Positions 33,169-46,500 of a stretch of DNA of 64,000 nucleotides are shown in pieces. Made by a program: the position numbers and the translations under genes. Source of the DNA: Pratylenchus scribneri (Eukaryota; Nematoda; Chromadorea; Rhabditida; Pratylenchidae). Position 1 is the stretch's first letter. Every line of letters begins with the position of its first letter. The notes beneath the pieces were generated by a model. It did no database searches, was not told the DNA's origin, and was given only the letters and a program-made list of their open reading frames with translations. Location of the stretch: NCBI GenBank assembly GCA_030063045.1, contig JAQSEB010000014.1, forward strand, positions 434,001 through 498,000, in the 5' to 3' direction.

Positions 33169-34020
33169 TTAGCTTAAATTTTGATTGAAGAATGAAGCCA
33201 ATTAAAGCGATTAGAATTTATAGTCTTGCTTGCTGATTAATGTTTACAGATGAACATATGAAACTGTTACAACTGATCTGTAATTTACACGCACGGGTGA
33301 TTTTATTTGGCCGCCACTTTTAGCAAGGGATTGACATTAGCCCCCCCCCCCCCGTTTAGCTGTCTTCATTGCCCTTCAGATGGATATTGGATACTATTCC
33401 TCTATCCATCCCACTCCCCCAATTCACCGATCAGCGATCATCATACGAAACTGTTACAAATGATCTGCGTAATTTATACGGGTGATTTTAGGGCATGGTT
33501 ATTATGGATGCTATTCCTTACCCAATCATCCATCCACGTGACCCCCCCCCCCCATCCTGAGTTTAGCAATCATCTTGCGAAACTGTTACAGATGATCCTT
33601 CATGATTTGTAAGTGTGATTTTATTTTTGGCCGCCATTTTTAGCAAGGGATTGGCATTGGCTTCCAAGAAGAATGGACACTATTCATTGTTGGGTGCAAG
33701 TGCAAAAGCTGTCGAAGGCAAGAAGCAATTCGCAAATCTTTTAGCAAAACGGAAGACGCAATACAATTTTTTTATAAATTTAAACCGCTTGTTCTTAAGG
33801 GGGTGACGGAAGGAATACGTGGGACGGTAGAAAGAAAGCGCTATCGTGCTTTAAAAGATTCCTAGAAGGATTAAATTCATATTAGAATCCATTTCCCACT
33901 TTTCTAATCAAAATTCAGCTCGCGCTAAACCGGTTTAAACCTTTGAACCGGTTCAATTTTCAAAATAAACCTCAAATTTGTGATCCCCACCATCGAAAAC
34001 ATCTAAAAAAATTATTGGCC
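33169..34020. other. Intergenic with a degenerate triple repeat and poly-C runs
   Basis: Three spaced copies of GAAACTGTTACA followed by TGATC and a GTGATTTTA word lie near 33260, 33447 and 33582; the first and third continue into GGCCGCCA and TTTTAGCAAGGGATTG. Poly-C runs of about 11-12 bases are at 33341 and 33542. Short open frames here have no motif. Confidence 0.5.
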
Positions 34021-34083
34021 GTTGATGGGATTCGAACCCGCGACCTCCGTCCCCATCCCCCCATCTATACCAATCGGCCATGA
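34021..34083 (-). other. tRNA-like pol III fragment (probable SINE or tRNA pseudogene)
   Basis: On the minus strand TGGCCGATTGG fits an A box and GGTTCGAATCC a B box, spaced as in a tRNA. Outer bases TGGCCG and CGGCCA can pair, but no proper seven-pair acceptor, D arm and anticodon arm can be drawn together. I do not call a functional tRNA. Confidence 0.4.
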
Positions 34084-35564
34084 AGGAAAAAGTGCCGACT
34101 TGGCCCCATTTGCCGGCTTCTAGAGCCCAGGGTTTTGAGTTTAGACCCCACAAACCATATATCATTTTGTAGCTAATACTCTAAATCCTAGGATAACAAT
34201 GGTTATCGAAAAATCAAAAGGAAAAAATTTTACCTGGGCAAACCTAAAAAGTTCAAAATTTTAAACCGGTTTTTGGCTAATATCTCGAAACCGGAAAAAC
34301 ATTTTGGGAAAAACGGATTTTTCTTGTATGTCCCATCTATATGGGAAACTTTTAAAAAAAAAGATCTCGGAAATTGATCGGCTAGATTTTGCAAACTTGA
34401 AAAGAATTAACGAATTTCAAATTTTTATAAATTGTAGGGAGGAAATATAATAAAATGATAATTTTAGTCACTGATTGGCACCATTTTATATTCATTCAAT
34501 TTGGCCATAGGCTAGGGGATAGGCAGCTGATGGCCACAATTCTTTTTCCTAAATTATCTTCCATCCCTTTGTCGTCTGGATGGTACCCCTATCTTAAGAT
34601 AATCATTCTAAAAATTGAATTCAAAAGTGCAGCTGTCACCATTATCTGCCCAATTTTCGGCATTAAATGATGTCAATTTTATAACAAAATTCCATTTTAT
34701 TCCATGCACTTTGGTATAAACATCATTTTCAGTATCATTTCTCGTTCCAAACGGTACGATCTGTGATTTTATTGATTGATTTGTAGGGTAAACAAAAATG
34801 GCCAAATTCTGAGATGAGGTTGGCCAATGGATGGATCAATTTGAAGAGGAACTAAATTTTGGGAAGGGGGAATTTCATGGAATATCCCATTTTTTGATGG
34901 GCATGTGCCGAAATTGTTCTGCCGCTTCACGAGAACTCGCGCATGGGCATTCATGCTTGCTTTTTTGCACTTTTCAAATAAAATGTTTTGATCCAATTTT
35001 TGCAAGTAAATTACCAACAAATTTTGGGCGAAATTGGAAATTTTAATAAAAAATATTTTTAATTTAATATCTTTTTTTTCGAATTTATTAGAATATTTTT
35101 GATGTTTGCCAAATTTTTTGGAAGTTCCATTTTTATCACTTTTTTTATCCATTTTATTTTTAATCGTTGACCTTCATTCATTTGGCCGACGGACTCATTA
35201 ATCTTAGCCGTCTGCAAAACTTGCCAAAAGGCGTCTCTTTCCATTCCAATTTTCCGGAGAGGGCAAAAATGTGTTCAAATTGATTTTTCATTCTCCCAGA
35301 ATAAATTCAATTATATTTATTATTTTGCTATTATTTTAATTAATTAGATTATAATAATAAAATAATTTATGTGGAGTTCGAATGGCGAATTGGCCAAAAA
35401 ATCAGCCTAAATAAACTCTTAAACTTTTTAATCAGTAATTGACCGAGAATTAGTCATTCAATCCTTTGGAGACGGTCAAAAAACATTTCAGCGTCAATTA
35501 ATCAAAAATTTTTCCACCAATTATTTTTTGGCTTTTCCTTTGCTCAAATGGCCAACCCAATATT
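34084..35564. other. Intergenic, no gene supported
   Basis: Contains ACCGGTTTAAAC-type words (33925, 34260) seen in other introns, and 35100-35220, which resembles 1220-1345. Open frames on both strands lack motifs. Confidence 0.4.
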
Positions 35565-37582
35565 ATGCTTCTAATCGACACCTTTCTCATCCCAATCATT
35601 CAATCTTTCCAACCACTGGTTCTTTCCATCTTTCCTCATTCCAATCCAATTCATTCGATTTTTACCAACAATTCAATCAGCGGCAAATCACCTAAAATCG
35701 ACCACCAATCTTCTCAAATTTCCACTCAATTCTTCCAATCATCTCTCATTCCCTCCGGGGCAATTTGCTTTTTCTTCCCCATTCCGCCATTTTGCAGCAT
35801 TCACGGCGTTCTTCCTTCCGTCTCTGCCACCATTTCCTTCCTTTCAGTTCTTCCTCCCACCGGTTTAGATGAAGACCAATTCCTCTCATTTACCGTTGAA
35901 CCCGGTGTCCCATCCGTCTCTTTCTTTCTGCTACACAGAGAAAGTGGTAGAAAAGTGGACAGCGTGAAAGAGGGAAGAAGGAAAAGGAACACTTTTTGGC
36001 CTTTCCCCTTAATTTACCTTCTTCCCTCTTTGATTTAGCTCTAGGTAAAAATGATGGGAAATGGACTGACTATAAAATATAAATGAAATGGGCCTGATGA
36101 GGGAAAAAATGATGAGGAATATGGTCTGGGAAAGGGAATTTGGATTACGATAAGGCATACAATTTTAATTAATTGCCTAATATTCTTTAATTAACTTAAG
36201 GAAATATTATCTGAAAATATTTAATCAAAATTCCTAAAATATAATTAATTATTTATTTATTCACAAAAAATATTTGCATGTTTTTTAATTGACCAATTTC
36301 GATTTTTTGCCCATTTTTCAAGCCCCTTTCCCTCAAATAATCCCTTCAAAATGGCCAATCCTCCACCCCAATCATCAATTTCAATCCATATTCCCCCAAT
36401 CCACATTGACCCAATCCATTTGAGTTTTGGGCCATTGGCCAAAAGGCCCAAAACCGAAGATGACTCACTCATCTCCATCACCTTCTTCTTCCTCCTTTGG
36501 CCCCCCGAGCGTCGATGGCAGCAAATGAAGGAGAGGGGGAAGAAGGCCCCGACGGGGCTTGGTCGTCCGCCAATGTGGCTGCTGCTGGACGACGATTTGA
36601 CCCAACATAAAGACCATTCGACCCCCGCTTCCTCCTTCCTATTCTCCCGCCAAGTCGGACGACGACGGACCGCCATTTGTAGCCAACCTTCCAACACCAA
36701 CACCAACCTTCTTCTTCTTCCCACCAAACACCGTTGGTCATCCCCTCCCCCTTACTTTGGGGCGCAAGGTGGTTGTTGGTGGGGAAGAAGGAAGGAAGAA
36801 GGCTATTTGAATGTTCTTCCACTTTGGAAGGAATGTCCCCCATTCCCTAATGGGTCATCATTTCCCCCATAATCATCGATTGATATAATTGGGAATATTT
36901 ATTTTATTATGCCATATTTTAAAATGCCACCTTCCTTTCCCATTCTATTTTAATTGCGCAAATTCTTTTGGCCCATTTTTGCTAAATTTCTAGTAAATCT
37001 GAAAAGCAAATTCCCCTTCACCGTCAAAATAAGTGCAAATAATCGCCGCCCATATTATTTAGCTTAAAAGGTGTGAATTGCATTATTGATCTTAAAATGG
37101 CCAATCAAATATATTCATTCTTGATCATTTTACTCCAAAAACGCATATAAATCATATTTAAATTCCTCACAAAAATGTGCCATTTTCATACCAACCGCAA
37201 AATATTCAATTCATTTCCATTGCTTTTCCATTCCATTCATTTTGTCTTTCGACCCACAGTCCCCGCATTCAGTCCATTAAGCCAAGCCAAACCCAATCTC
37301 CACATCTTTGCCCAAACAATGAAAATGAATGTTTTGGGTTGATCATTTTCCATTCCAATTCCACACACCTGCAACATTTCTGCCGGTCATCCAACTATTT
37401 TGACCTGCACAATTTTATTTTTTTTCCGTAAATGACACAGAATGGCATCTTTTTTTCCATTTTAAATTGATAATTTTATAAAATATTTTTACATCAATTT
37501 TTAGCCAAATTCCATAATTATCAAAATTGATCAAAAAGGAACATCAAAAGGAAATAATTAAAATAAAAAATTTGGCCCAAAA
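35565..37582. other. Upstream region of laminin beta with GC-richer open frames
   Basis: Two GC-richer islands (35740-36010 and 36330-36870) stay open in several frames. The plus frame from ATG 36351 starts MANPPPQSSISIHIPPIHID and has a nuclear-signal-like LAKRPKTEDD, which looks protein-like for about 45 residues, then becomes low complexity. I find no continuing exon, so I list it as a candidate first exon or upstream element only. The rest is AT-rich and empty. Confidence 0.3.
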
Positions 37583-40500
37583 ATGGGCAAAAAATCGCCT
37601 GGACATCATCACCCTTCCGCCACTTTTCCTCCAATAATTCGGCATCCTCTTCAAAAAATATTTCTTCCTTTTTCCCTCAATTTCTCAATTTTGCTCATTA
37701 TTTTTTGCCTTTTGCCCCCCTCCGTCCTCCCTTATGCCGCCTTTGAGGAAGAGGACCTTTGTATGGACAGGTCATGCTATCCGGCCACTGGCAATTTATT
37801 AATTGGCCGAAAGCACAAATTGTCGGCCACATCAACTTGCGGTACAAATTTCCAAAATGGGACATTTTCAATCTCGGTCATTATGGCCATCAACGAAATT
37901 GACGAACCATAGCTCTCACATCAGGAAAATAATAAATTCAAATGATCAAAAGTGCATTTAATAGCCAAAAATGTTGACTATCCTTTAGTATATTGATCAT
38001 CCAACATTGTATAGTTTTGTTAAGTTATGGCCAAAAAATAGAAAAATTGCCATTATTTTTTTGACTAAAATTTTACAGTTTTGGATGAACAATAAACCAA
38101 TTGGTAGCTAACATTTTGGGCTATTAAATGCGTTTTAGATCAATTGAATTGAATTGATTACTTTGCTGATAAACTGAGGATCGTCAGATTCTTTGAGACC
38201 GAAATGGCCAAGAATAAAATCATCTCAATCATATATTCTCTCCCACAATCGATTAAATTTAAAAAATAATAAATTTGAAGGACTTCGGGAAAGGCAACGT
38301 TATTGCATTGTTTCGGATTTGGAGCATGATTCGAAATGCTTTTGGTGTAATTCAATGCAACCGTGGTCACCGGGGGGCCAAGGCCGATTTAGCCATCGAA
38401 TTGAAAATGTTGTGAAGGAAAATTACGAGGAGAGGACCCGAAATTGGTGGCAATCCGAGAATGGAGTCCAAGTAAAAATATAAATGAATTTATTTGCATT
38501 ACTCCCTTTGCCCCAAAGAATGTGACAATTCGTCTGGATTTGGAGGCTGAATTCCACTTCACTCATTTGATTATGATTTTTCGATCATTTCGTCCGGCCG
38601 CAATGTTCATTGAACGATCCAAAGATTTTGGCAAAACTTGGTCAATTCAATATTTTGGCTAATAAATTTGTTTAATTCATTTAATTTGAAGGTCAATTTA
38701 TCGCTATTTTGCCTATGATTGTTCCGCTTCATATCCGGCCATCCCAGAAGGACCTCCTCGAAATCATAGTGATGTGATTTGCACCAGAAAATACAGCGAT
38801 ATGGCACCATCGACGGGGGGAGAGGTAAATATTATATGCCTGATGAAGGATTATTCAAATTTTGCCCATTTCCCTTTAATACTAATTTTTTATCCAAAAA
38901 AGTATTTTTTTACCCAAAAGTAATTTTTTATTTCTAATAAATCAATAACCGATTCCGATTTTGGACTCTACAAACTTTATACCAATTTGCAGATTTCTTC
39001 GAGACGCATCGAATGGTATATAATTAAATTAAACAGTATTAAACCGTTTAAACCATCTATGATTTTTGGTCCAAAACTAATTTAATTTTTACCATACCAT
39101 GACAAATTATATACCAATCTACGCGTCTCGATGTGATCTACAAATTGGTTTTTAAAACCGGTTTTTGATTTATTAAAAATTAAAAACTATTTTTGGATAA
39201 AAAATATTTACTAATTTTTTCCTTCATTTCAGTTGGTCTACAAAGTGATTTCGCCGCATATTCCAACCGAAGATCCATATGCACCCGAAATTGCGGAATT
39301 GTTAAAAATCACAAATTTACGAATTAATTTCACAAAATTGCACACATTGGGCGATGATTTGCTGGATTATAGGCCGGAAATTGATGAGAAATATTGGTGA
39401 ATAAATTAATAAATAATCAATAATTCCATATTAAAAAGGTATGCGGTCTATGAATTGGTTGTGCGCGGTTCTTGTTCCTGTTATGGACATGCCCAACGAT
39501 GTGTTCCAGTGGGCGATGAGCCACCACATTCGGCAAAGTAAAATATTTATTCTATAAGGAACTTTCCGAGTTGGGGAATGTTCTGAAATTTTTGAGACAA
39601 ACAAAAAATGCTTATTTCGGCTTAATTTCACCTAAAAATTGGTAATTGACATAAATTTTTCGATGGGTGGGCTTCTAATAGAGATTTGGCTTCTAATAGA
39701 CGGTAAATATTATTCCAATATACGGCTAAAATTTGTTTGGGGCGAGAGCTGGGCCTAACTAAACTCTCTCCCGAGCCTTCGCTGAGACCTAGCCGCCCCC
39801 CTCCCCCAGTTTCCCAATGAATCGGATAGGGATAAGGACTAGAAATGAATCAACTTTAAATTATTCTTTATTAATTGTATTGGAAAATTTGATAATAATA
39901 AATGTGAAAGGAAAAAAGCATAGGGAGAGGAAAAAAGGATGGGTTTAAAAAGGCAGATTGGGGAAATATTTGATTGATAGGGTGACAGGCGGGTGATTGG
40001 GCAAAAAGTGGGAAGGGGTACAGTAGGATGAATAGGAAAAGTCCTTAATAATGGCATTGACAATGACAATTAACAAATAAATCATATTTTCTTATTTATT
40101 TAGATTGCCGGACATGGTCCATGGCAAATGTGAATGTACCCACAATACGAAGGGATTGAATTGTGATGATTGCCAGGATTTTTACAATGATTCACCGTGG
40201 AGGCCGGGGATTGGGGAACAATCGAATGAATGCAAACGATGCGAATGCAATGATCACGCAATTCGGTAGGAATTAATTCATTAATGGGGAATATTTACTG
40301 AAAAAAAGTGATTGAATTTATTAAATAACTTTCGTATCGAAAAAGTCTTTTTTGGGCCAGATAATTTGGGCATAAAAAAGTATTAAACTCAGATTTAAAG
40401 TTTGGCTTAGAAGATTAGAGCTTATTTTTGGAATCATATAATATAAGCCTAATTTGGCTAATAAGTTATGTGGCTTCATAAAAAAAACATTTTTCGACAC

Positions 40501-43500
40501 GTAATGTTTTCGCCATTTTCAACATTCTTCGCCAAAATCCTTAATTAATTAATTAATTACATTTTGCATTTTTATGTGTTTGTTTTTATTAGTCGTGGGA
40601 TTAAAGTTGTTTGGGGCAAGAGGCTATCACCCCGAGCCTTCACCGAGGCCCTAGTAGCCCAGAAATTTGAGGTAAAAACCTTTAAATTATTCTTTTTTTT
40701 TTGTTGTGCGGGAAAATGTGATTACAGAATTCACGAAAAGTGAAAATTTTGGTGGAAGAGGATGGATTTAAAAAGGCAGATTGGGGCAATATTTGATTGA
40801 TAGAGTGACGGGTTGATTAGGAAAAGAAGTAGGGGTGCAGTAGGATGAATAAGAAAGACCTTTGGCATTATCGGCAATGACACTTTTCATTTATTTATTT
40901 TAGTTGCCATTTTGATTGGGCCATCTATAATGCATCCGGATTCACTTCGGGCGGTGTTTGCGATGATTGCCAACATAATACAATGGGAAAGAATTGTGAA
41001 CAATGCAAACCATACTATTACAGGGATCCTCAAAGGTAAGTCGAAAAGTTGGGGAAAGTTTGTATAAAAGTTGAAATATTTTTTAGAACAATCCGTGACC
41101 CATATGTTTGCCGCCCCTGCCAATGTGATCGACGAGGCTCCACATATGATGGAATTTGTGAGGGCGAAGAGGACCCAGAAAGGGGATTGGTTGCCGGAAA
41201 ATGTTATTGCAAAAATAACACGGCTGGACCAAAGTGAATTCACATTTTAATTTTGAATAAATTATTTTTAAATTATTTATTTTCCATTCTTTTTCAGTTG
41301 CGACCGTTGCAAAAATGGATTCTGGGATTTGCAAGAACACGACCCGGATGGATGCCGTCCATGTTCATGTAATTTGATTGGCACATTTGGCAATGAGGGT
41401 TGCGACAAAGTGACTGGACAATGCACTTGTAAACCAAATGTTGTGGGCGAATCATGCGATCGATGTTTGCCCGAACATTATGGGCTGAGTGCCGATGACC
41501 CGAATGGATGCAAACCTTGGTCAGTGTTCAACACAGAATACGTCCTAATTTTGAACCATTTATAACTAACTCATTAAGGATGGTTTTTTTGATGATTATA
41601 AAATCAAATTATTTACCAAATTTGATCAAATTTTTGTTTTTTTTATATCAATTTTTATTTAAATTGGTTCATCACTGAAAATTTGCTAATCTATAATAAA
41701 AGACTTTTTAAAAGTTTTAATTTCGCAGATTCTGAACCAATTTAGATAAAATTAATATCACATTTGATAGCCAACAATCTTCTCCTTTATCTGATAGTAA
41801 AATTATTAAATTTGGTTCAATTCCTCTGATAGTTATTTATTTTATTATAAACGGAGCCACGTTCAATTTTCATTCTAAATAATTCATTCAATTTTTGCAG
41901 TGATTGTGATTCGGGTGGTGCCTACGATAATCAATGTGACCTTTTGGAGGGACAATGCAAATGTCGGCCAAATTATAGTGGACGCCGGTGCAACACAACG
42001 GAAAGTGGCTTTTATTGTCCGTACATTGACAAATACACATTTGAGGTACAAAAATGGAGGGAATATTCAATAATATTGACTAAATTTAGGCGGAATTCTC
42101 GAATTTGCCACCAAATGCGGAAATTGTGCCCAGGGAAATGTCGGTGGATAGGCCATGGACATGGTCGGGCGAAGGATTTGTTCGAATTCGGGAGAACACA
42201 AATTTGAGTTTTATTGTGGAGAATTTGCTCAACACTGGCCATTACAATTTGGTGCTCCGATATGAACTCGATCCAGAAGGTCCTTTTTGGGGAGGAAAAT
42301 ATATTAAATTATTTATTGGGTTTATGGTTAAGGCGAAAAAGGGAACAAAATTTACTCATTAATTATTTTTAAATTTAATTAAATTGGATACCATTTATAG
42401 AAATTGTAAAAGGTTACAAAAAAGGAGGCAAAATAGACCAAAATAATGCCATCTTTGTTTTTTGGCCATAACTTTCTGGCCATTTTTATGTTAATCAATC
42501 ATTTTGCTATAAAAAATGCCATAAAAAATAACTTATTTCAATCGTGGAAATTTTACAAATAGCTTGAAAGATTGTAAGAATATTGCGGCCAGTGTGATTC
42601 GAATAAATGAAAAATTTGTTAATAAAATTTACAAAGACAATACTCCCTCCTAATCACCTAATTTATTTATTTCTTTTTTGCTAGCATAAATTTGCCCTTT
42701 TATAATTCCGAATTCATACCACATTATCATTTATAATTTCCATATATTTTAATCAGATGTTGTTGGCTGGGAAGATGTGAAAGTGACAATTGTGCGGCCC
42801 GGCGATCCAAGTCCCGATGGAATTTGCGCCAACATAATTCCTTCCGATGATTTCCTCATTGCTCGATTGACTCCCCGAAGTCGTTATGTGGAAATTTATC
42901 CGGTAGTTTGTCTCGAATCCGGTGTCCGATATGAAATTCGAGTTTATTTTGGCGACAAACGAACTGGCTATCCGGATAGACAAGCACAAGTGAAAAACTA
43001 AAAATAAATGAAATAAAATGGAATAATTTAAAGGCATTGATCGATTCATTGGTGGTTGTTCCGCCCACCGATTCATTGGATATATTCCAAGGAAGTGATA
43101 TGGCCAATTACAAAAAGCAAATCTATGAACGGTAAACTAATTCATTGGCTAATTCCGGTGAATAAGTAAAGGCTCGGTGTATAATTTTGGGTATATATTG
43201 CTTTTTTTTTCTTAACCTTAACCCAAAACCCATGCCGGCCCTAACCTAGTCATATCCATACATTATTTAAACCGGTTTAAAAACCGAAATTATAATTGGC
43301 CAAAACTTAGGTTCAAACTTATTTGAAATTGAAATTTCATAGACTAAATTGACCATTCCAAGTCGAATGAGCCTATTCTCGAATCTATATGAATGATGTC
43401 TAAAAGCAGAGATTCCTCAAGTTAACTAGCCCATTCCTAGCTTAATTCCAGGAATAAGCCAGTATTATCAATCAGTTACATTTTCAATATATTCAATCAA

Positions 43501-46500
43501 TTATCCCCAAATTTCAGTTATCAATGCCGGGCACAAACATTGGCCAGAACTCCGCCCGACCAAATGCCAACTCCTTGTTTGGAATTTGTTTGCCTAATAA
43601 ATGGCATCATTTTTGGGGAGGCAATGAGTTGTGATTGCGATTTGACCGGCTCAACATCGGGCATTTGTGATCCAAAAGGTGGACAATGTGAATGCAAACC
43701 AAATGTGGTTGGACGACGGTAAGCTTTATTAGATTGGAACAGCAGTCCAACTTGGCAACATTTTAATAATCCATCAAGCACTAAAGCAATTTCAATTATT
43801 TTTAGTATCAAATTAAAGAACAGACTGTTAGCTATCAAATAATAATAATTTTATTTAAATTGATTTGCTGAAGTTTTGCCTAAAAAACCATTGAAAAATT
43901 CGCTAATCCAAAATAAAGATCATTTTCCATTTTCGGTATTTTTATGTGAATAACTCTTTCAATTTTGGACCAATCTAAATAAAAACAATATCATAGGATA
44001 GTCAAAAGTCTGCTTTATAATTTGGTACCAAACTATTCAAAATCGGTCCATTTTTTAATGAGTTATTATTATAAACGGCATGGCCCGGCCCTCATCAGCG
44101 ATTGATGATGAATATCCATAATTGTTTTTATTAGTCCCAATCTAGAGTACAGATCTAGGGGCTAATGTTGTTTGGGGCTTTCTGGAGACATAATAAGCCT
44201 CCCAATGGCCCAATAAACGGGATAAGGATAAAGGGACACTCGATTTTAAATTATTATTTATTTCGTGAGGGAAAATGTGATAAAATGTGAAGGGTAAAAA
44301 AAACATAAGAAGAAGTGGAAAAAAGATGCCTAAAAGGCAGATTGGGGCAATATTTGATTGATAGAGTGACAGGGAGATAAGGCAAACAAAAAGTGGAGGT
44401 ACAGTAGGAAAAATAGGAGAAGTCCCTAATAAGCATTAATAGCATTGATAGTTTTATTAAATTTGTGTTATTATCCACTAACAGTTGTGATCGTTGTGCC
44501 GTTGGCACTTACGGATTTGGCCCATCCGGTTGTTCTCCATGTGATTGCGATTCAGTTGGGGCATTGTCCAATGCTTGCGACAAACAATCGGGTCAATGTG
44601 AATGCAGGGAAAGGGGCATTACCGGCAGACAATGCAATCAATGCCAACCTGGATTTTGGTCATTTAAATGCTAATTCAAAATATAAATTTATGTGTTTTT
44701 TTTGAAGGAATTTCCCCGAATGTCGAACATGCCAATGCAATGGACATGCCTCAATTTGTGACCAACGCACCGGGGCCTGCATTGATTGCCGGAATTTGAC
44801 GGATGGAGCACATTGTGAAAGATGCGTGGACGGATATTATGGAGACCCACGGTTGGGTGTTGGCATCCCATGCAAACCATGTCCATGTCCAGGTCCCTCA
44901 CATATTTTATAGGAAACTATTGCTGGATTTACATAATTTTTCAAACCGGAAAATAATCATTTTGTGGTCAGATAATTTGGCCATAATAAGTGTTTGTGGC
45001 TTAGGATTAGATTTAGGATTAGGTTAATATTAGGATTTAGTTTTTGGAATCTTATTAAAGAAGCCTGACTGCTTTGTCAAAATTAAATGGTCCCGAAAAG
45101 GATTAATTTTCGCAAGAAGTTTTCTGCAAATTCAAGTAATTTCTCAAATTATCGTAAATACTCTTAAAAGGGGGTTATTAGAAAGTATGGAATTAAAGTG
45201 AATTTACGGTAATGATAATTTAATTTAAGGAGGACCAGGCTCCGGTTTCCAGCATGCCGATACCTGCTATATCGCCCCACAAAATCAAACCGTTGTTTGC
45301 AATTGCCGGTGGATATTTTAATTAATTAATTCATTTATTTTAATAATAATTTAGCCATGGATATATTGGCCAATATTGCGACAAATGTGAAGTGAACTTT
45401 TGGGGAAATCCCCGTGAAATTGGCGGTTCTTGCGAAAAATGTGATTGCAATGGAAACATCGATTTCAATGTTTGGCACCAAAATTAAATTTTAAATGCAA
45501 AAATATTCCCTCAAAAAAGGTGCCAACAAGTTGTGATCCAACCACCGGTGATTGTCTCAAATGTTTGTACAACACCGGAGGGGACCAATGCCAACATTGT
45601 TTGGACGGATTCTTTGGGGATGCCCGAATCCGGCAATGCGCGCGATGCGTTTGCAATCATTTGGGCACAAATGAAAGTGCCGGTCCATGCGATCGAATCA
45701 ACGGCCAATGTCCATGTTTCCCAAATGTGATTGGCCTTCAATGCGATCAATGTGCCCCATTGCATTATGATTTGGCCAGTGGAAAAGGCAAAAATGGAAA
45801 TTCATTTTAATTATTCATTTATTAAATTAATTAGGTTGTTCCGCATGCAATTGCGACCCAAATGGAGTGAACACGGATCCAAGCACCGGCGAACCATATA
45901 TGAAATGCAATGACATTGACGGCCAATGTCATTGCAAACAGGGAAGGGGCGGTCGAACTTGTTCGGATTGTCAAGATTTATATTGGGGTGAGGAAGAATT
46001 GGGGCAAAATTGGTAATTAAATTATATGAGAATATTTAATTAGCCGAAAAAAGTTACCGACAAGATTTTAATGGTTCAGAAATTAATCCTAGACCAATTG
46101 TCAATAGATAGGTCACATTAAGCTAATTATTTAATTTGTATTTAACCAATTCTAACATAGTTTTGAACCAAAAACCAAATTGGTTTAAACCGTTTAATAC
46201 CCTTTAATTTGTGATCAAAACATGAAAAATTATATATCATTCGATGATTTTGAATGAATGTAGGTTTAAACCAGTATAATTATTTTGGGGCTATGTACTC
46301 TTTTCTTTCGGAATTATAATACTCTTTTCGGCATTTTCAATGTTTTTTTTAGCAAATCAAATAGTATTCATATTTAATTTAATTTTATAGGTGACCCAGT
46401 CAACGGGGAATGCCAACGTTGTGAATGCGATTCATACGGTTCCCAAACATTGCAATGTCATCGAAACAATGGAACATGCATTTGTAAACCGGGCAGCGGA

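Noticed and set aside
34021..34083. Functional tRNA gene
   Set aside because: A and B boxes are present but acceptor, D and anticodon stems do not form together.
35565..36038. 157-codon plus-strand frame
   Set aside because: Composition looks like translated C/T-rich non-coding DNA; no motif and no connecting exon.
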